From a virus: a stretch of DNA of 64,000 nt. Position 1 is the stretch's first letter; each line of letters opens with the position of its first letter. Positions 20,772-29,102 of this stretch are shown in pieces. A program made the position numbers and the translations under genes. Where the stretch lies: IMG/VR virus record IMGVR_UViG_3300027899_000014, positions 1 through 64,000 of that record; one strand, written 5' to 3'. Under the pieces are notes generated by a model that was not told the DNA's origin, made no database searches, and was given only the letters and a program-made list of their open reading frames with translations.

Positions 20772-22910
20772 TTAGGCAATAAGTTTTATAAATTTATTCA
20801 ATAATAAACGATTCACTTGGCGACTTTCCATTATTTTGGTAAACTTATTTGCAATGGAAGAAGCTGATTGAGTATTAGAAACATTTAATTCTACATCTTT
20901 AATTCTTAATGACTTTGCAGGAACTAATAATAAATCATCACGACCTTCACATTTTAAAGAAGCAAATCCAGTTGTTTTAACTTCTCTCTTAACATCTTCA
21001 TGATCTATATTATAGATATCATTATTAAATGCAGCAGATTTAATTTCATTATTACTTAAAGAACCTGCAATATAAAATCCAATATTGGCAACATTATATC
21101 TATCCTTTATCATTTTTAATAAAGTAGAAGTTTGGTTAGTTGAGTTATTAGTAAATCGATAATTGCATTTAGTTATTGGATCAACTAAGAAATTCTTTCC
21201 AAATCTAGGAGTGGTTGCTCGTAAACTACTGCCTGCTCCATCAGTTAATGTAATAAAAGACATCTTTTCTACATTATTTTTATTGATAAATTTACCTACA
21301 TACTCAGTCATATACGCCAGTGCACTGTTTAAAGGAGTTCCACCTAATCTATATCCAGAGTTTCTAGTGAATTGATTTGTATTAAAAAGTCTTTTTGCCA
21401 TATCATTGAAATCTTTATTCGACATTTTATTACTGAATAATTCAAATAAAGCACATTCATTTGATGCATTATTTAATAAATTAAATTCCGCATATACTTT
21501 TGATGTCCTTTCTTTTAATCTGTCTATGTAGGCAGCATTCTCATATCTGTTATAATAATCAGAGAATGCTAATACTTGAAATGGAATTTGTGTTCTATGA
21601 CAAAACATTGATAATGTAATAACTTGTTGAACTACATCTCCAATAACCTCGCACATAGAACCTGACCAATCTACTAAAAAGATCATCCCATGATTTTTAC
21701 CTTCTTGAGCAATAGTTATTCTTTTGAATAAATCATCATTCAATTGGTATCCCCAAACCTTTTTCATATCCAATGAACCTGATTTAGATACTTGATTACG
21801 TTTATATTGAGTTGCTGCTTTTTTCATCTCAAATTCTTTTATGAGATAATTAACAGTTTTCAAGGTATTTGATTTGAATTTATTATATTCTTCATTTGCT
21901 TTACTAGTTAAATTATCCATAAATTCATTTGGAGTTTCAGTTTCATTTAAAATAGTTTTATAATCTATAATTATTTCAGAATCATAATTAATATCTAATC
22001 TTAAATAATTATATGTTTCATCCATATCTACTGAATTATTCAAGTTATTCATTAAAGATTTATTAGTTTTACTCTCTAATTTCTCTTCTATTTCTTCAGG
22101 AGTTTTGCTACATTGAGAAGATACAGATTCGTTTTCTTGTTGAATAACTTCTTCTTCTTCTTCAGGTTCTTTAGACCCTTCAGACTCTTCAGGTTCTTTA
22201 GACCCTTCAGACTCTTCAGGTTCTTTAGACCCTTCAGACTCTTCAGGTTCTTTAGACCCTTCAGACTCTTCAGGTTCTTTAGACCCTTCAGACTCTTCAG
22301 ACCCTTCAGACCCTTCAGACTCTTCAGAAGTTCTTCGATCTTCTTGAACTTCTTCACTTTCTAATTCATTTTTACAGAATTCGTAAATTTCTTTTGCTAA
22401 TTGAATAACTTGCGCAGGCGTTTCGGTTTTTTCTGTTCTAATAACAAATACTTTTTCTTGTTCTGAAAATGAAACGCCTGACGAAATACCTACTTTAAAC
22501 CAAAGATTAATTCTATCAATTAAGTTAAGAGTTCTTACATTTTTAATTTCCTTTACACCAAAGAAGTCTCTTTCATTAAGTTGTCTATAACCTTCAATCA
22601 TAGTCTTTTTAAGACCAGGATATTTGCGTTTCATTAGTTTCTCAATACGAACATCTTCAACTACATTAATATAGTCATGGATTTTGTAATCTTCTTTAGA
22701 AGCCTCCATCATATCCATAGTTGTATATAAGGCATGACCGGTCTCATGACCTACAAGCATACTCTCTATTTCAGAAGTCATACCTTTAAAGATAGGTAAA
22801 GTTAATTGTCTTGATTTAATATTAAAAGAGGCAGTCTTAACTGCAGCTTTAACTACAGTTAAGTTTTCTGTTGCGAGGAGTTTTGCGGTAATGTCTATTG
22901 CAGTATTCAT
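20772..22910 (-). CDS. VWA-domain protein with HExxH zincin motif (CobT-like)
   Basis: A 712-residue protein. Residues 55-59 are HETGH in MLVGHETGHALYTT, a zinc-metallopeptidase motif, followed by NVVEDVRIEKLM, where a Glu could be the third ligand. A central acidic linker holds five copies of SKEPEESEG-type repeats. The C-terminal half is a von Willebrand A domain with MIDAS motif LVDWSGSMC, then RLGGTPLNSALAYM and FITLTDGAG. CobT-like VWA proteins pair with CobS/MoxR ATPases, and the ATPase gene lies directly downstream. Function during infection is unknown; a metal-dependent protease or remodelling complex is plausible. Confidence 0.8.
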   Translation of the reverse strand: MNTAIDITAKLLATENLTVVKAAVKTASFNIKSRQLTLPIFKGMTSEIESMLVGHETGHALYTTMDMMEASKEDYKIHDYINVVEDVRIEKLMKRKYPGLKKTMIEGYRQLNERDFFGVKEIKNVRTLNLIDRINLWFKVGISSGVSFSEQEKVFVIRTEKTETPAQVIQLAKEIYEFCKNELESEEVQEDRRTSEESEGSEGSEESEGSKEPEESEGSKEPEESEGSKEPEESEGSKEPEESEGSKEPEEEEEVIQQENESVSSQCSKTPEEIEEKLESKTNKSLMNNLNNSVDMDETYNYLRLDINYDSEIIIDYKTILNETETPNEFMDNLTSKANEEYNKFKSNTLKTVNYLIKEFEMKKAATQYKRNQVSKSGSLDMKKVWGYQLNDDLFKRITIAQEGKNHGMIFLVDWSGSMCEVIGDVVQQVITLSMFCHRTQIPFQVLAFSDYYNRYENAAYIDRLKERTSKVYAEFNLLNNASNECALFELFSNKMSNKDFNDMAKRLFNTNQFTRNSGYRLGGTPLNSALAYMTEYVGKFINKNNVEKMSFITLTDGAGSSLRATTPRFGKNFLVDPITKCNYRFTNNSTNQTSTLLKMIKDRYNVANIGFYIAGSLSNNEIKSAAFNNDIYNIDHEDVKREVKTTGFASLKCEGRDDLLLVPAKSLRIKDVELNVSNTQSASSIANKFTKIMESRQVNRLLLNKFIKLIA
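22159..22293 (-). repeat. Five tandem 27-bp repeats inside the VWA gene
   Basis: Five exact adjacent copies of a 27-bp unit encode the 9-residue repeat EGSKEPEES (in register SKEPEESEG). Shorter 9-bp related units (SEG/SEE) continue to about 22330. They form the acidic linker between the zincin and VWA parts. Slippage between strains would be expected. Confidence 0.9.
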
Positions 22911-22940
22911 AATATAGTCTCTTTATCAATTTATGAGACT

Positions 22941-22968
22941 ATTATATACTGTTTTATGCAAATGTAAA
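22941..22968 (-). promoter_or_regulatory. Sigma-70-like promoter for the VWA gene
   Basis: Minus-strand TTTACA, 16 bp, TATAAT, then AGTCTCATAAATTG and the TATATTATG start leader. Confidence 0.65.
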
Positions 22969-23003
22969 CATTTATTTTCATTAAAGTAAAAATTGTTTAA
23001 AGG

Positions 23004-23111
23004 CTTAAAAAGTGCACTTTTAAGTTATTGATTACATTATACTTTTTTTATTAAAAAGAGGGTTTTTCACACTTTATGGTGTTCCTATCACCCTTAAAAT
23101 AAAAAAGTGTG
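23004..23111 (-). terminator. Hairpin-rich intergenic region, terminator of gp46/gp47 operon
   Basis: The 252-bp gap has no gene. It contains a near-palindrome CTTAAAAAGTGCACTTTTAAG-like site (23004-23024), a CACACTTT/AAAGTGTG stem (23068-23075 with 23104-23111), an inner GGTG/CACC hairpin, and on the minus strand an AGGGT/ACCCT pairing followed by CTTTTT. Several of these are mutually exclusive folds. A terminator is likely; a replication-origin role cannot be excluded. Confidence 0.5.
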
Positions 23112-23162
23112 CACAGAACGCATTATTTTTTCGCTTTATTAAATAGAATCAATCTGTTATGA

Positions 23163-24881
23163 TCATGCTATCACAGAAAATTCATTGCGTTTTTCCACCT
23201 TCAGGATTGAATGAAATTTGTCATTCAGTATATCACCTCGATGAGATATTACAAATACATTAGTATCTGATTCTAATGAATTAATCATGGTTAATAATGA
23301 TTCTGTAGAGGCATCATCAAGACTAGAATCGGCAATCTCATCCATGATCAAAAGATTAGTATTGACTGAATTCTTCAATCTAGCAATTTGTCTCCAAGCA
23401 AATAGAATTGCCACATCAAGTTTACGTTTCTCGCCTTCGGAAAAAGAGGCATAGGTAAATTCATCTCGAAATCTTGACTTAATAGTTTCATTGAAAGACT
23501 CATCTAATTCAAACTTAATATAGGTGTCCATAAGTGCCAGATACTTATTGATCAAAGTATTCATTACAGGTAGATACTCACGAATAATTGCAGTCTTAAT
23601 TCCTGTATCTTTCAATAACTGATTTGAAATATCTTGTAACCCTCTAAGTTCCATCAAGGAGGTTTTCTCAGTTATTTGTTCTATAGTACTATTTGCTAGT
23701 TCTTTTAATTTACGTTTCTCTTCATCTACGTTTGCAGTATTTTGTTCTACACCTTCAATCTCGGCAAGGAACTGAGAGTTTTGTCTATTCAATAGAGTGA
23801 TAGTACTATTTGTTGTAGATAACTCAATATTTTTATCGGTAATATTATTTTGTATTAGTTGAATATTTTTCAAAGATTCTTTTAGATTAGCGTAAGCTTT
23901 TTCCAAAGCTTGGAGTTTAGAATCTTCCTCATCTATTTTAGATTGAATATCTGCAACTACTATTTGTTTATATTCATCGGTAATTTCCTGTGAACATGTT
24001 GAACATACATCATTTTCGTAAAAGAAATGTTTGTGTGTTACATGATGATTATGGATTGCAGTAACTTTGCTAAGTAACCTATTAACACCCTGAATATCTT
24101 CATCAAGTTTATCTTTGTCACTAATCTTTTCTCTTAAATGAACTAGTTCTGCTGCTAGTAACTCGGAAGTTACTTGTGATTGCTCAATTTGATGATCATT
24201 TTTAGTAATTTTATCCAATAATAATCTAACAGTATCAGACTTTGCATTATTCATTGCCGAAATTATAGCAGTCTGCGACTCAACTTTTGCTCGTGCTATT
24301 TTAATATCAGAATCTAATCTTGAAATAGCATCTTTAGTTGATAATACTCTATCTTTCAATATTTGATTCATTACAGAGAAAATACGAATATCCAAAATAT
24401 CTTCAACTACTTCTCGGCGTTGACTTGTTTTAAGTTGCATAAAGGGAACAAATGATGCTGAACCTAGAATAACTACCTGTGTAAAGGTTTTATAGTTAAG
24501 TCTAAGTATCTGTTGTTCTAAAATCTTTTGGTAATCTTTATTTGCTGCCTCTTGATTCAATAAGACATCATTACAATATATCTCAAATATACCAGGTTTT
24601 ATTCCTCGGATAACCTTATAAGATTTAGTACCAATAAGAAATTCACATGTTACTAATAATTGTTTACCATTAATAGAGTTGACTAATTGTCCTAATTTAA
24701 TATCTCGGAAAGGTTTACCAAATAAACAAAATGTAATGGCATCAAGTATTGTAGATTTGCCATCACCATTTTTACCCATTATCAAAGTAGTTCTTGACTT
24801 ATCTAATAGGATTTTGTTTTCAACATTACCTGTTGATAGAAAGTTTTTGTAACTAATGTACTTAAAATGTAATGTAGACAT
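23163..24881 (-). CDS. 46: Recombination endonuclease subunit gp46 (Rad50-like)
   Basis: A 572-residue protein (T4 gp46 is 560). Walker A is MGKNGDGKSTILDAI (about 35-49). A coiled coil holds the zinc hook NDVCSTCSQE in the middle. The ABC signature is FSEGEKRKLDVAI and Walker B is NLLIMDEIADSSLDD. With gp47 it resects DNA ends for recombination-dependent replication and degrades host DNA. It begins one base into the end of gp47 (stop-start overlap), as in an operon. Confidence 0.95.
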   Translation of the reverse strand: MSTLHFKYISYKNFLSTGNVENKILLDKSRTTLIMGKNGDGKSTILDAITFCLFGKPFRDIKLGQLVNSINGKQLLVTCEFLIGTKSYKVIRGIKPGIFEIYCNDVLLNQEAANKDYQKILEQQILRLNYKTFTQVVILGSASFVPFMQLKTSQRREVVEDILDIRIFSVMNQILKDRVLSTKDAISRLDSDIKIARAKVESQTAIISAMNNAKSDTVRLLLDKITKNDHQIEQSQVTSELLAAELVHLREKISDKDKLDEDIQGVNRLLSKVTAIHNHHVTHKHFFYENDVCSTCSQEITDEYKQIVVADIQSKIDEEDSKLQALEKAYANLKESLKNIQLIQNNITDKNIELSTTNSTITLLNRQNSQFLAEIEGVEQNTANVDEEKRKLKELANSTIEQITEKTSLMELRGLQDISNQLLKDTGIKTAIIREYLPVMNTLINKYLALMDTYIKFELDESFNETIKSRFRDEFTYASFSEGEKRKLDVAILFAWRQIARLKNSVNTNLLIMDEIADSSLDDASTESLLTMINSLESDTNVFVISHRGDILNDKFHSILKVEKRNEFSVIA

Positions 24882-25939
24882 TATGCCATATCCAAATTTA
24901 CCGCTTCTGTGAATAAAGAACCTATGTATGATTTTATCTTTGATGTCTCAACATCAGTTTCTATAGATTCAATATAATGATTTAGAACAGATTGCGTATC
25001 TTCTAATTTAATATCATCAGATAGTTCACCTGAAGAGAAGTCTCCAATGTCTTCAATAATCTTAATTTCATGAGCACCTTTATTATATAATTTAGTCAGG
25101 AATGTATCAAACTTATAATAATCTGTTTTATTTACCACAATCAGTTTTACATAACTATCAGATAAATCTAAAGCATCTAAGTTTATTGGTTCAATGCCTT
25201 TATCGTCATATTCTATTTTTACAAATAGTGTATTTGGATTTCTAATAAACTGAAGCTTTCTTGATGCTAAATCAAATATGTGAAATCCTTTAGGATCACC
25301 ATAATCTTGCCAAGTTAGTTCGTATGGAGTTCCGAGATACGATATATTACCATTTGTTGATCTATGGTGATAATGGCCTGAGAAAGTTTTATCATATCGA
25401 TCAAACATCAAACTAGACATTCCACCATGGGATTCTACACCACGATACATTTGAAATCCTCCTATCTCGAAATGACCCATACAGATATCAGAAGGTGAAT
25501 GATTAATCACATGATATGCTACATCATAATTGTCGTTGCATATCCAAGGTATCATAGCAACATCAATACCTTTTACAGAAACAGTTTGAGCATGTTCTAT
25601 AAGATTAATATTATCATATTCTGCCAATAACAAACTAGGAGTGTTTGGAAAGAGGGTATTTTTAAAAGTAATATCATGATTGCCTATTAACATGTATAAT
25701 GTTATATTTCGTATTTGAAGTGGTTTGAAGAAAAAATCTTTACATTGATCTATAACATAATTATTAGTAAATTTACGGGTATCAAAAGTATCACCTAGAA
25801 TAATAACAGTATCAATTTTATTTTGGTCAAGATATGGAAAGAATACTTCTTCATAAAATTTACGTTGATGATCAAGTATAATTGTAGAACCTGTTCTTGC
25901 TCCAAAATGTTGGTCAGTTATTAAACAAACTTTATTCAT
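24881..25939 (-). CDS. 47: Recombination endonuclease subunit gp47 (Mre11-like)
   Basis: A 352-residue protein (T4 gp47 is 339) with the calcineurin-like phosphoesterase motifs in order: LITDQHFGART (motif I), ILGDTFDTRKF (II), MLIGNHD (III), MGHFEIGG (IV) and FSGHYHHRS (V). It is the manganese-dependent nuclease of the gp46/47 complex. Its start overlaps the end of a 60-residue gene by 8 bp. All catalytic His and Asp residues are visible. Confidence 0.95.
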   Translation of the reverse strand: MNKVCLITDQHFGARTGSTIILDHQRKFYEEVFFPYLDQNKIDTVIILGDTFDTRKFTNNYVIDQCKDFFFKPLQIRNITLYMLIGNHDITFKNTLFPNTPSLLLAEYDNINLIEHAQTVSVKGIDVAMIPWICNDNYDVAYHVINHSPSDICMGHFEIGGFQMYRGVESHGGMSSLMFDRYDKTFSGHYHHRSTNGNISYLGTPYELTWQDYGDPKGFHIFDLASRKLQFIRNPNTLFVKIEYDDKGIEPINLDALDLSDSYVKLIVVNKTDYYKFDTFLTKLYNKGAHEIKIIEDIGDFSSGELSDDIKLEDTQSVLNHYIESIETDVETSKIKSYIGSLFTEAVNLDMA

Positions 25940-26114
25940 TCAATCCCCATCCTTCAATACTAGTTTGTTCAAAAGTTTTAAGTTGGCATTTACAACCTTG
26001 TATTATAGCATAATTGATTGTATGTTCTTTTTCAGAATTTTCTATAGTTTGCCAACCTTCCCATATTTTAGATTCTTCATCATATAAACGGTATTGCTTT
26101 ATAACTTCATTCAT
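25932..26114 (-). CDS. Hypothetical protein (60 residues) before gp47
   Basis: MNEVIKQYRLYDEESKIWEG and then WQTIENSEKEHTINYAIIQG, KCQLKTFEQ and a short tail. GAG lies 9 bases before ATG 26114. It overlaps gp47 by 8 bp, suggesting coupling. Small genes of unknown role sit here in many T4-like phages. Confidence 0.55.
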   Translation of the reverse strand: MNEVIKQYRLYDEESKIWEGWQTIENSEKEHTINYAIIQGCKCQLKTFEQTSIEGWGLNE

Positions 26115-26129
26115 AATGTATTCTCACTA

Positions 26130-26669
26130 TTAACTATAAAAATCTTCTAAAGGTGAATAAACTTCCTTTTTAATCTTTTCCTTTTTTGGTTTTTCAAATG
26201 ACGAACCATCAAAATTATTATACGCTTTCATGTACTCAATATAGTTATTGGTGAAATCTCCTTGTTCATCATGAGCTTGTAATTCAGTAATATCTAAAGC
26301 ATTTGATGTAAGTAATTTACTTCTAATATAGACTTGTTTTTTCTCTTTGGCTATTCTACGCAGAAACGCAAAATAAACTATTTGAGTAAAATAAGAGAAA
26401 GGATTATGAGTTTTAGTTTCATCAAAATTGTCTATTACTTTTAAACAATTTTCAACTCCATCTAAAATCATATCATCTTTGAATGAATATCCATTAAAGC
26501 TTCTAAGATTAGAGAAATTAGTAGCAATTTTAAATATGCATCCTCCAATATATTCTGAGATTCGGGGTTTAGGAATTCCTTTGTCAGTACAGTCTTTAAC
26601 TTCAGCTATACGCTTTTGCATAGCTAAAAAGAATTCTGCATTATCAATATAGTTTAGTTTTTTACTCAT
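26130..26669 (-). CDS. 55: Late-transcription sigma factor, T4 gp55
   Basis: A 179-residue protein (T4 gp55 is 185). YSFKDDMILDGVENCLKVID followed by NFDETKTHNPFSYFTQIVYF matches the sigma region 2-like part of gp55, and the C-terminal YSPLEDFYS is a likely clamp-contacting tail. It directs RNA polymerase to TATAAATA-type late promoters, of which many are visible in this window, with gp45 as activator. GAGG precedes ATG 26669 and it is transcribed from 26700-26728. Confidence 0.9.
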   Translation of the reverse strand: MSKKLNYIDNAEFFLAMQKRIAEVKDCTDKGIPKPRISEYIGGCIFKIATNFSNLRSFNGYSFKDDMILDGVENCLKVIDNFDETKTHNPFSYFTQIVYFAFLRRIAKEKKQVYIRSKLLTSNALDITELQAHDEQGDFTNNYIEYMKAYNNFDGSSFEKPKKEKIKKEVYSPLEDFYS

Positions 26670-26699
26670 TTTTACTACCTCAATTTAGAATATAGAACT

Positions 26700-26728
26700 A
26701 TTATATCCTATGATTAATAAAAAGTATA
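26700..26728 (-). promoter_or_regulatory. Sigma-70-like promoter for gp55-gp47-gp46
   Basis: Minus-strand TATACT, 17 bp, TATAAT followed by AGTTC. The -35 is weaker than at other sites. Confidence 0.5.
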
Positions 26729-26752
26729 TTAAAAATATATTTTATTTTATTG

Positions 26753-26790
26753 TTTACAACTGTTTACTTTTGTGATATACTGGTTATACC
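26753..26790 (+). promoter_or_regulatory. Two overlapping plus-strand promoter-like sites
   Basis: TTTACA, 17 bp, TATACT (26753-26781) and TTTACT, 16 bp, TATACC (26763-26790), both reading to the right into the 3' end of minus-strand genes. No plus-strand gene follows, so any transcript would be antisense to the 26804-27166 gene and uvsW. Confidence 0.3.
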
Positions 26791-26803
26791 AGGTTTTTCT
26801 AGG

Positions 26804-27166
26804 TTAATGTATTGTTTTATTAGATACTTTAATATCTTTATAAAATTCTATATCATATTCTTCTTCTAGTTGTCCAGGTTCTAATTGAATATCAACCATA
26901 CGTTTATAGTAATTGAGAGTAGATTCGTTTAGAGGTTTGACGATTATTACATCATGCTTCCTCACTTTAAAGATTTGATCATCCGTAAAAGAACACCATG
27001 GAGAACCGGCTAATACTTCTTTATTCTTACCATCAAGGTTGAAATTTACTGTTTTCATTTGAATAGGATACATGATTGTGTATTCAGAATCGTCTTCATT
27101 TATTAGTACACTTATTAGGTTATCACCATTAACAAGTTTTAAAGTAATATAGTCATGTTGTATCAT
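26804..27166 (-). CDS. Sm-like/hypothetical protein downstream of uvsW
   Basis: A 120-residue protein: DYITLKLVNGDNLISVLINE, EYTIMYPIQMKT, SPWCSFTDDQIFKVRKHDVI and LNYYKRMVD. The layout (short strands, a YP-I-Q turn, a PW-x-x-F strand and a C-terminal Y-x-x-M helix) resembles the Sm-fold proteins of T4-like marine phages such as the gene at 14522-14821, but the match is weak. It overlaps the uvsW stop by 4 bp, with GAGG before ATG 27166, so it is coexpressed with uvsW. Confidence 0.5.
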   Translation of the reverse strand: MIQHDYITLKLVNGDNLISVLINEDDSEYTIMYPIQMKTVNFNLDGKNKEVLAGSPWCSFTDDQIFKVRKHDVIIVKPLNESTLNYYKRMVDIQLEPGQLEEEYDIEFYKDIKVSNKTIH

Positions 27167-28647
27167 ATTGGCACCTCAATTATTTTGACGGAAAATTCCT
27201 CTGCAATATATATCTTATAACGTTCTATACCATGGGTCAAAGTAGTATTCTTCCAAGACTTCCAATGCAAATCATCAACTAAATCAAAAAGTCGGCATTC
27301 ATTTTTGCCATCATTTAAACGAAGACCTCTACCTATAGATTGTAGATTTCTTATTTTAGATTTTGAAGGATGGGCAAATATGATATTTTCTATTGAAGGC
27401 ATATTAGTACCTGTACTCATGGTCGCGTACGAGGCTACTATTATAGCATTATCATATTTGCTACAAACATTTCTAATTTCTTCACGGTCTTTTGTATCTA
27501 CTCCACCATGGATATAAAAGACAGGTCTATCTTGATTAACCTTATTTTTTATATCTTCATAAATTACTTTGCCGTGCTTTTGCACATAGTTAAAAAGTAC
27601 AAGAGTATTGCCTGTAGTAGATATTGCCAAATTTCGTATAAATTTATTTCTAACAGGATTTGTAACTAACCAATCAAGTTCTTTAATATACTCAGTACCT
27701 TTAAACATCTTACAAGTTTCATCATCATATTTAAGAATAAGTTGCTTAATCTTTAAATTAACTACAGAACCTTCATCCATCAATTTTTTGGTTGTTGTTA
27801 CCTGATAAACTGGTCCAAATAAACCTTCAAGAGTTAATTTATTGGTTTTAGAACTTTCATCAATAGTACCTGTAGCTCCAATTCTATATTTGGTATTAAC
27901 ACATTTCTCCATAATACCCGAGATAGAAGCGGCAGTCGAGAGATGGCATTCATCAACCATAGCAACATCAAATTGCTGATAAAAGGATTTTTGTTTTATA
28001 GTAATTAATGATTGCCAAGTAGAGATAAGAACATTTTTAGTAAAATCCTTTGTAAATCCAGAATAAAGTTTTTGTACATGATGTTCAACATCAAATCCAT
28101 TTGCGATTGAATAATCAGAAAAATCTGAATACATTTGTTCAACAAGCATGGTGTTAGGAGTTATCAATAATATTTTTCTATTTGCATTTAAATGCCATCT
28201 TATTATAGAATATAAAATTGCAGATTTACCTGAAGCAGTTGGACTTAAAAGTGTAACTCTATTTCTATTAAGTGCTTTTAGAAGAGCATCTACTTGATAA
28301 TCCCTAAGAGATATAGATTGACCTCTAGCAGATAAATTCAAACTATCTGCAAATAATTGAATATCATCTAATGAGTATGTATTCGAATTCTCTATACCTT
28401 CATCAATAGTTAATTCATAATCATTTCTATTTGCAAATTCTTTTACATATTGTAATAAACCAGCATATAGATTTTTAGTTTGCATGTTATACAGTCTAAC
28501 AAAACCATCCCAGATGCCTGCCTTATAGGTAGGCATAAACTTATAACCTGGGATTCTAAATTTAAAGAAGTCAGATAGTTCTTGTTCTATTGAAGAATCA
28601 GAAAATATTCTAACATATACTTCATTAAACTTTTCAACTTTAATCAT
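27163..28647 (-). CDS. uvsW: DNA helicase UvsW (superfamily 2)
   Basis: A 494-residue protein (T4 UvsW is about 500). Motifs: Q-like SLRDYQVDALLKAL, Walker A LLSPTASGKSAIL, motif II VDECHLS, motif III GATGTI, motif V SYATMSTGTNMP and motif VI QSIGRGLRLNDG. The N-terminal small domain (YKFMPTYKAGIWDGFVRL) is the UvsW double-strand-binding region. It unwinds R-loops and branched DNA, switching replication from origin- to recombination-dependent. Overlaps UvsY by one base. Confidence 0.95.
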   Translation of the reverse strand: MIKVEKFNEVYVRIFSDSSIEQELSDFFKFRIPGYKFMPTYKAGIWDGFVRLYNMQTKNLYAGLLQYVKEFANRNDYELTIDEGIENSNTYSLDDIQLFADSLNLSARGQSISLRDYQVDALLKALNRNRVTLLSPTASGKSAILYSIIRWHLNANRKILLITPNTMLVEQMYSDFSDYSIANGFDVEHHVQKLYSGFTKDFTKNVLISTWQSLITIKQKSFYQQFDVAMVDECHLSTAASISGIMEKCVNTKYRIGATGTIDESSKTNKLTLEGLFGPVYQVTTTKKLMDEGSVVNLKIKQLILKYDDETCKMFKGTEYIKELDWLVTNPVRNKFIRNLAISTTGNTLVLFNYVQKHGKVIYEDIKNKVNQDRPVFYIHGGVDTKDREEIRNVCSKYDNAIIVASYATMSTGTNMPSIENIIFAHPSKSKIRNLQSIGRGLRLNDGKNECRLFDLVDDLHWKSWKNTTLTHGIERYKIYIAEEFSVKIIEVPI

Positions 28648-29087
28648 TAGCTACCAGCAAGGAATTTTTTATGTTCTAGAACGGTTTTAAGTTGCCAATC
28701 TCGAGCTTTGATTTGGCCAAGAATAGATTCAAGCAAGTAATTCATAGTCTGTAAATATTCTATTTTAACTTTCATATTATTAAGATCAGTATCTCCATCA
28801 AGAAATTGATCCATTTCATTTTTCATAGGTTTTACACCTTGCCATTGTTCCCAGTTTAGGGAAGATAATTCATCTCTGGAAAGTTCACCTCGATAATATC
28901 TAAACTTAGTCTTTTTTAGGACATTAAAATCATTATTATATTTTGTTATTTTGAGTTTTGCTTGCATCAAATATCTTACATATTTTGCATGCAATTTTGG
29001 AACTCGGATGGATTCATCCGAAATATGATTGTCGTCCATGGTAGAGTCTTCATCCCATTCTGAAAGCAATTCTTCAATTGTAGCCAT
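28647..29087 (-). CDS. uvsY: Recombination mediator UvsY
   Basis: A 146-residue protein (T4 UvsY is 137). Helical, with LHAKYVRYLMQAKLKITKYN, FRYYRGELSRDEL and IKARDWQLKTVLEHKKFLAG at the end, as in UvsY. It loads UvsX on gp32-coated single-stranded DNA. GAGG lies before ATG 29087. Order uvsY-uvsW is conserved with T4 and cyanophages. Confidence 0.9.
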   Translation of the reverse strand: MATIEELLSEWDEDSTMDDNHISDESIRVPKLHAKYVRYLMQAKLKITKYNNDFNVLKKTKFRYYRGELSRDELSSLNWEQWQGVKPMKNEMDQFLDGDTDLNNMKVKIEYLQTMNYLLESILGQIKARDWQLKTVLEHKKFLAGS

Positions 29088-29102
29088 AATATCCTCAAAA
29101 AA

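Noticed and set aside
22159-22293. Regular 27-bp repeats considered as a CRISPR array
   Set aside because: The copies are directly adjacent with no spacers and are in frame within a coding region.
22088-22364. Open frames rich in Lys/Leu-Gly (minus) and Phe-Arg-Pro (plus) across the tandem repeats
   Set aside because: They are other-frame readings of the 27-bp repeats in the VWA gene, with no ribosome sites.
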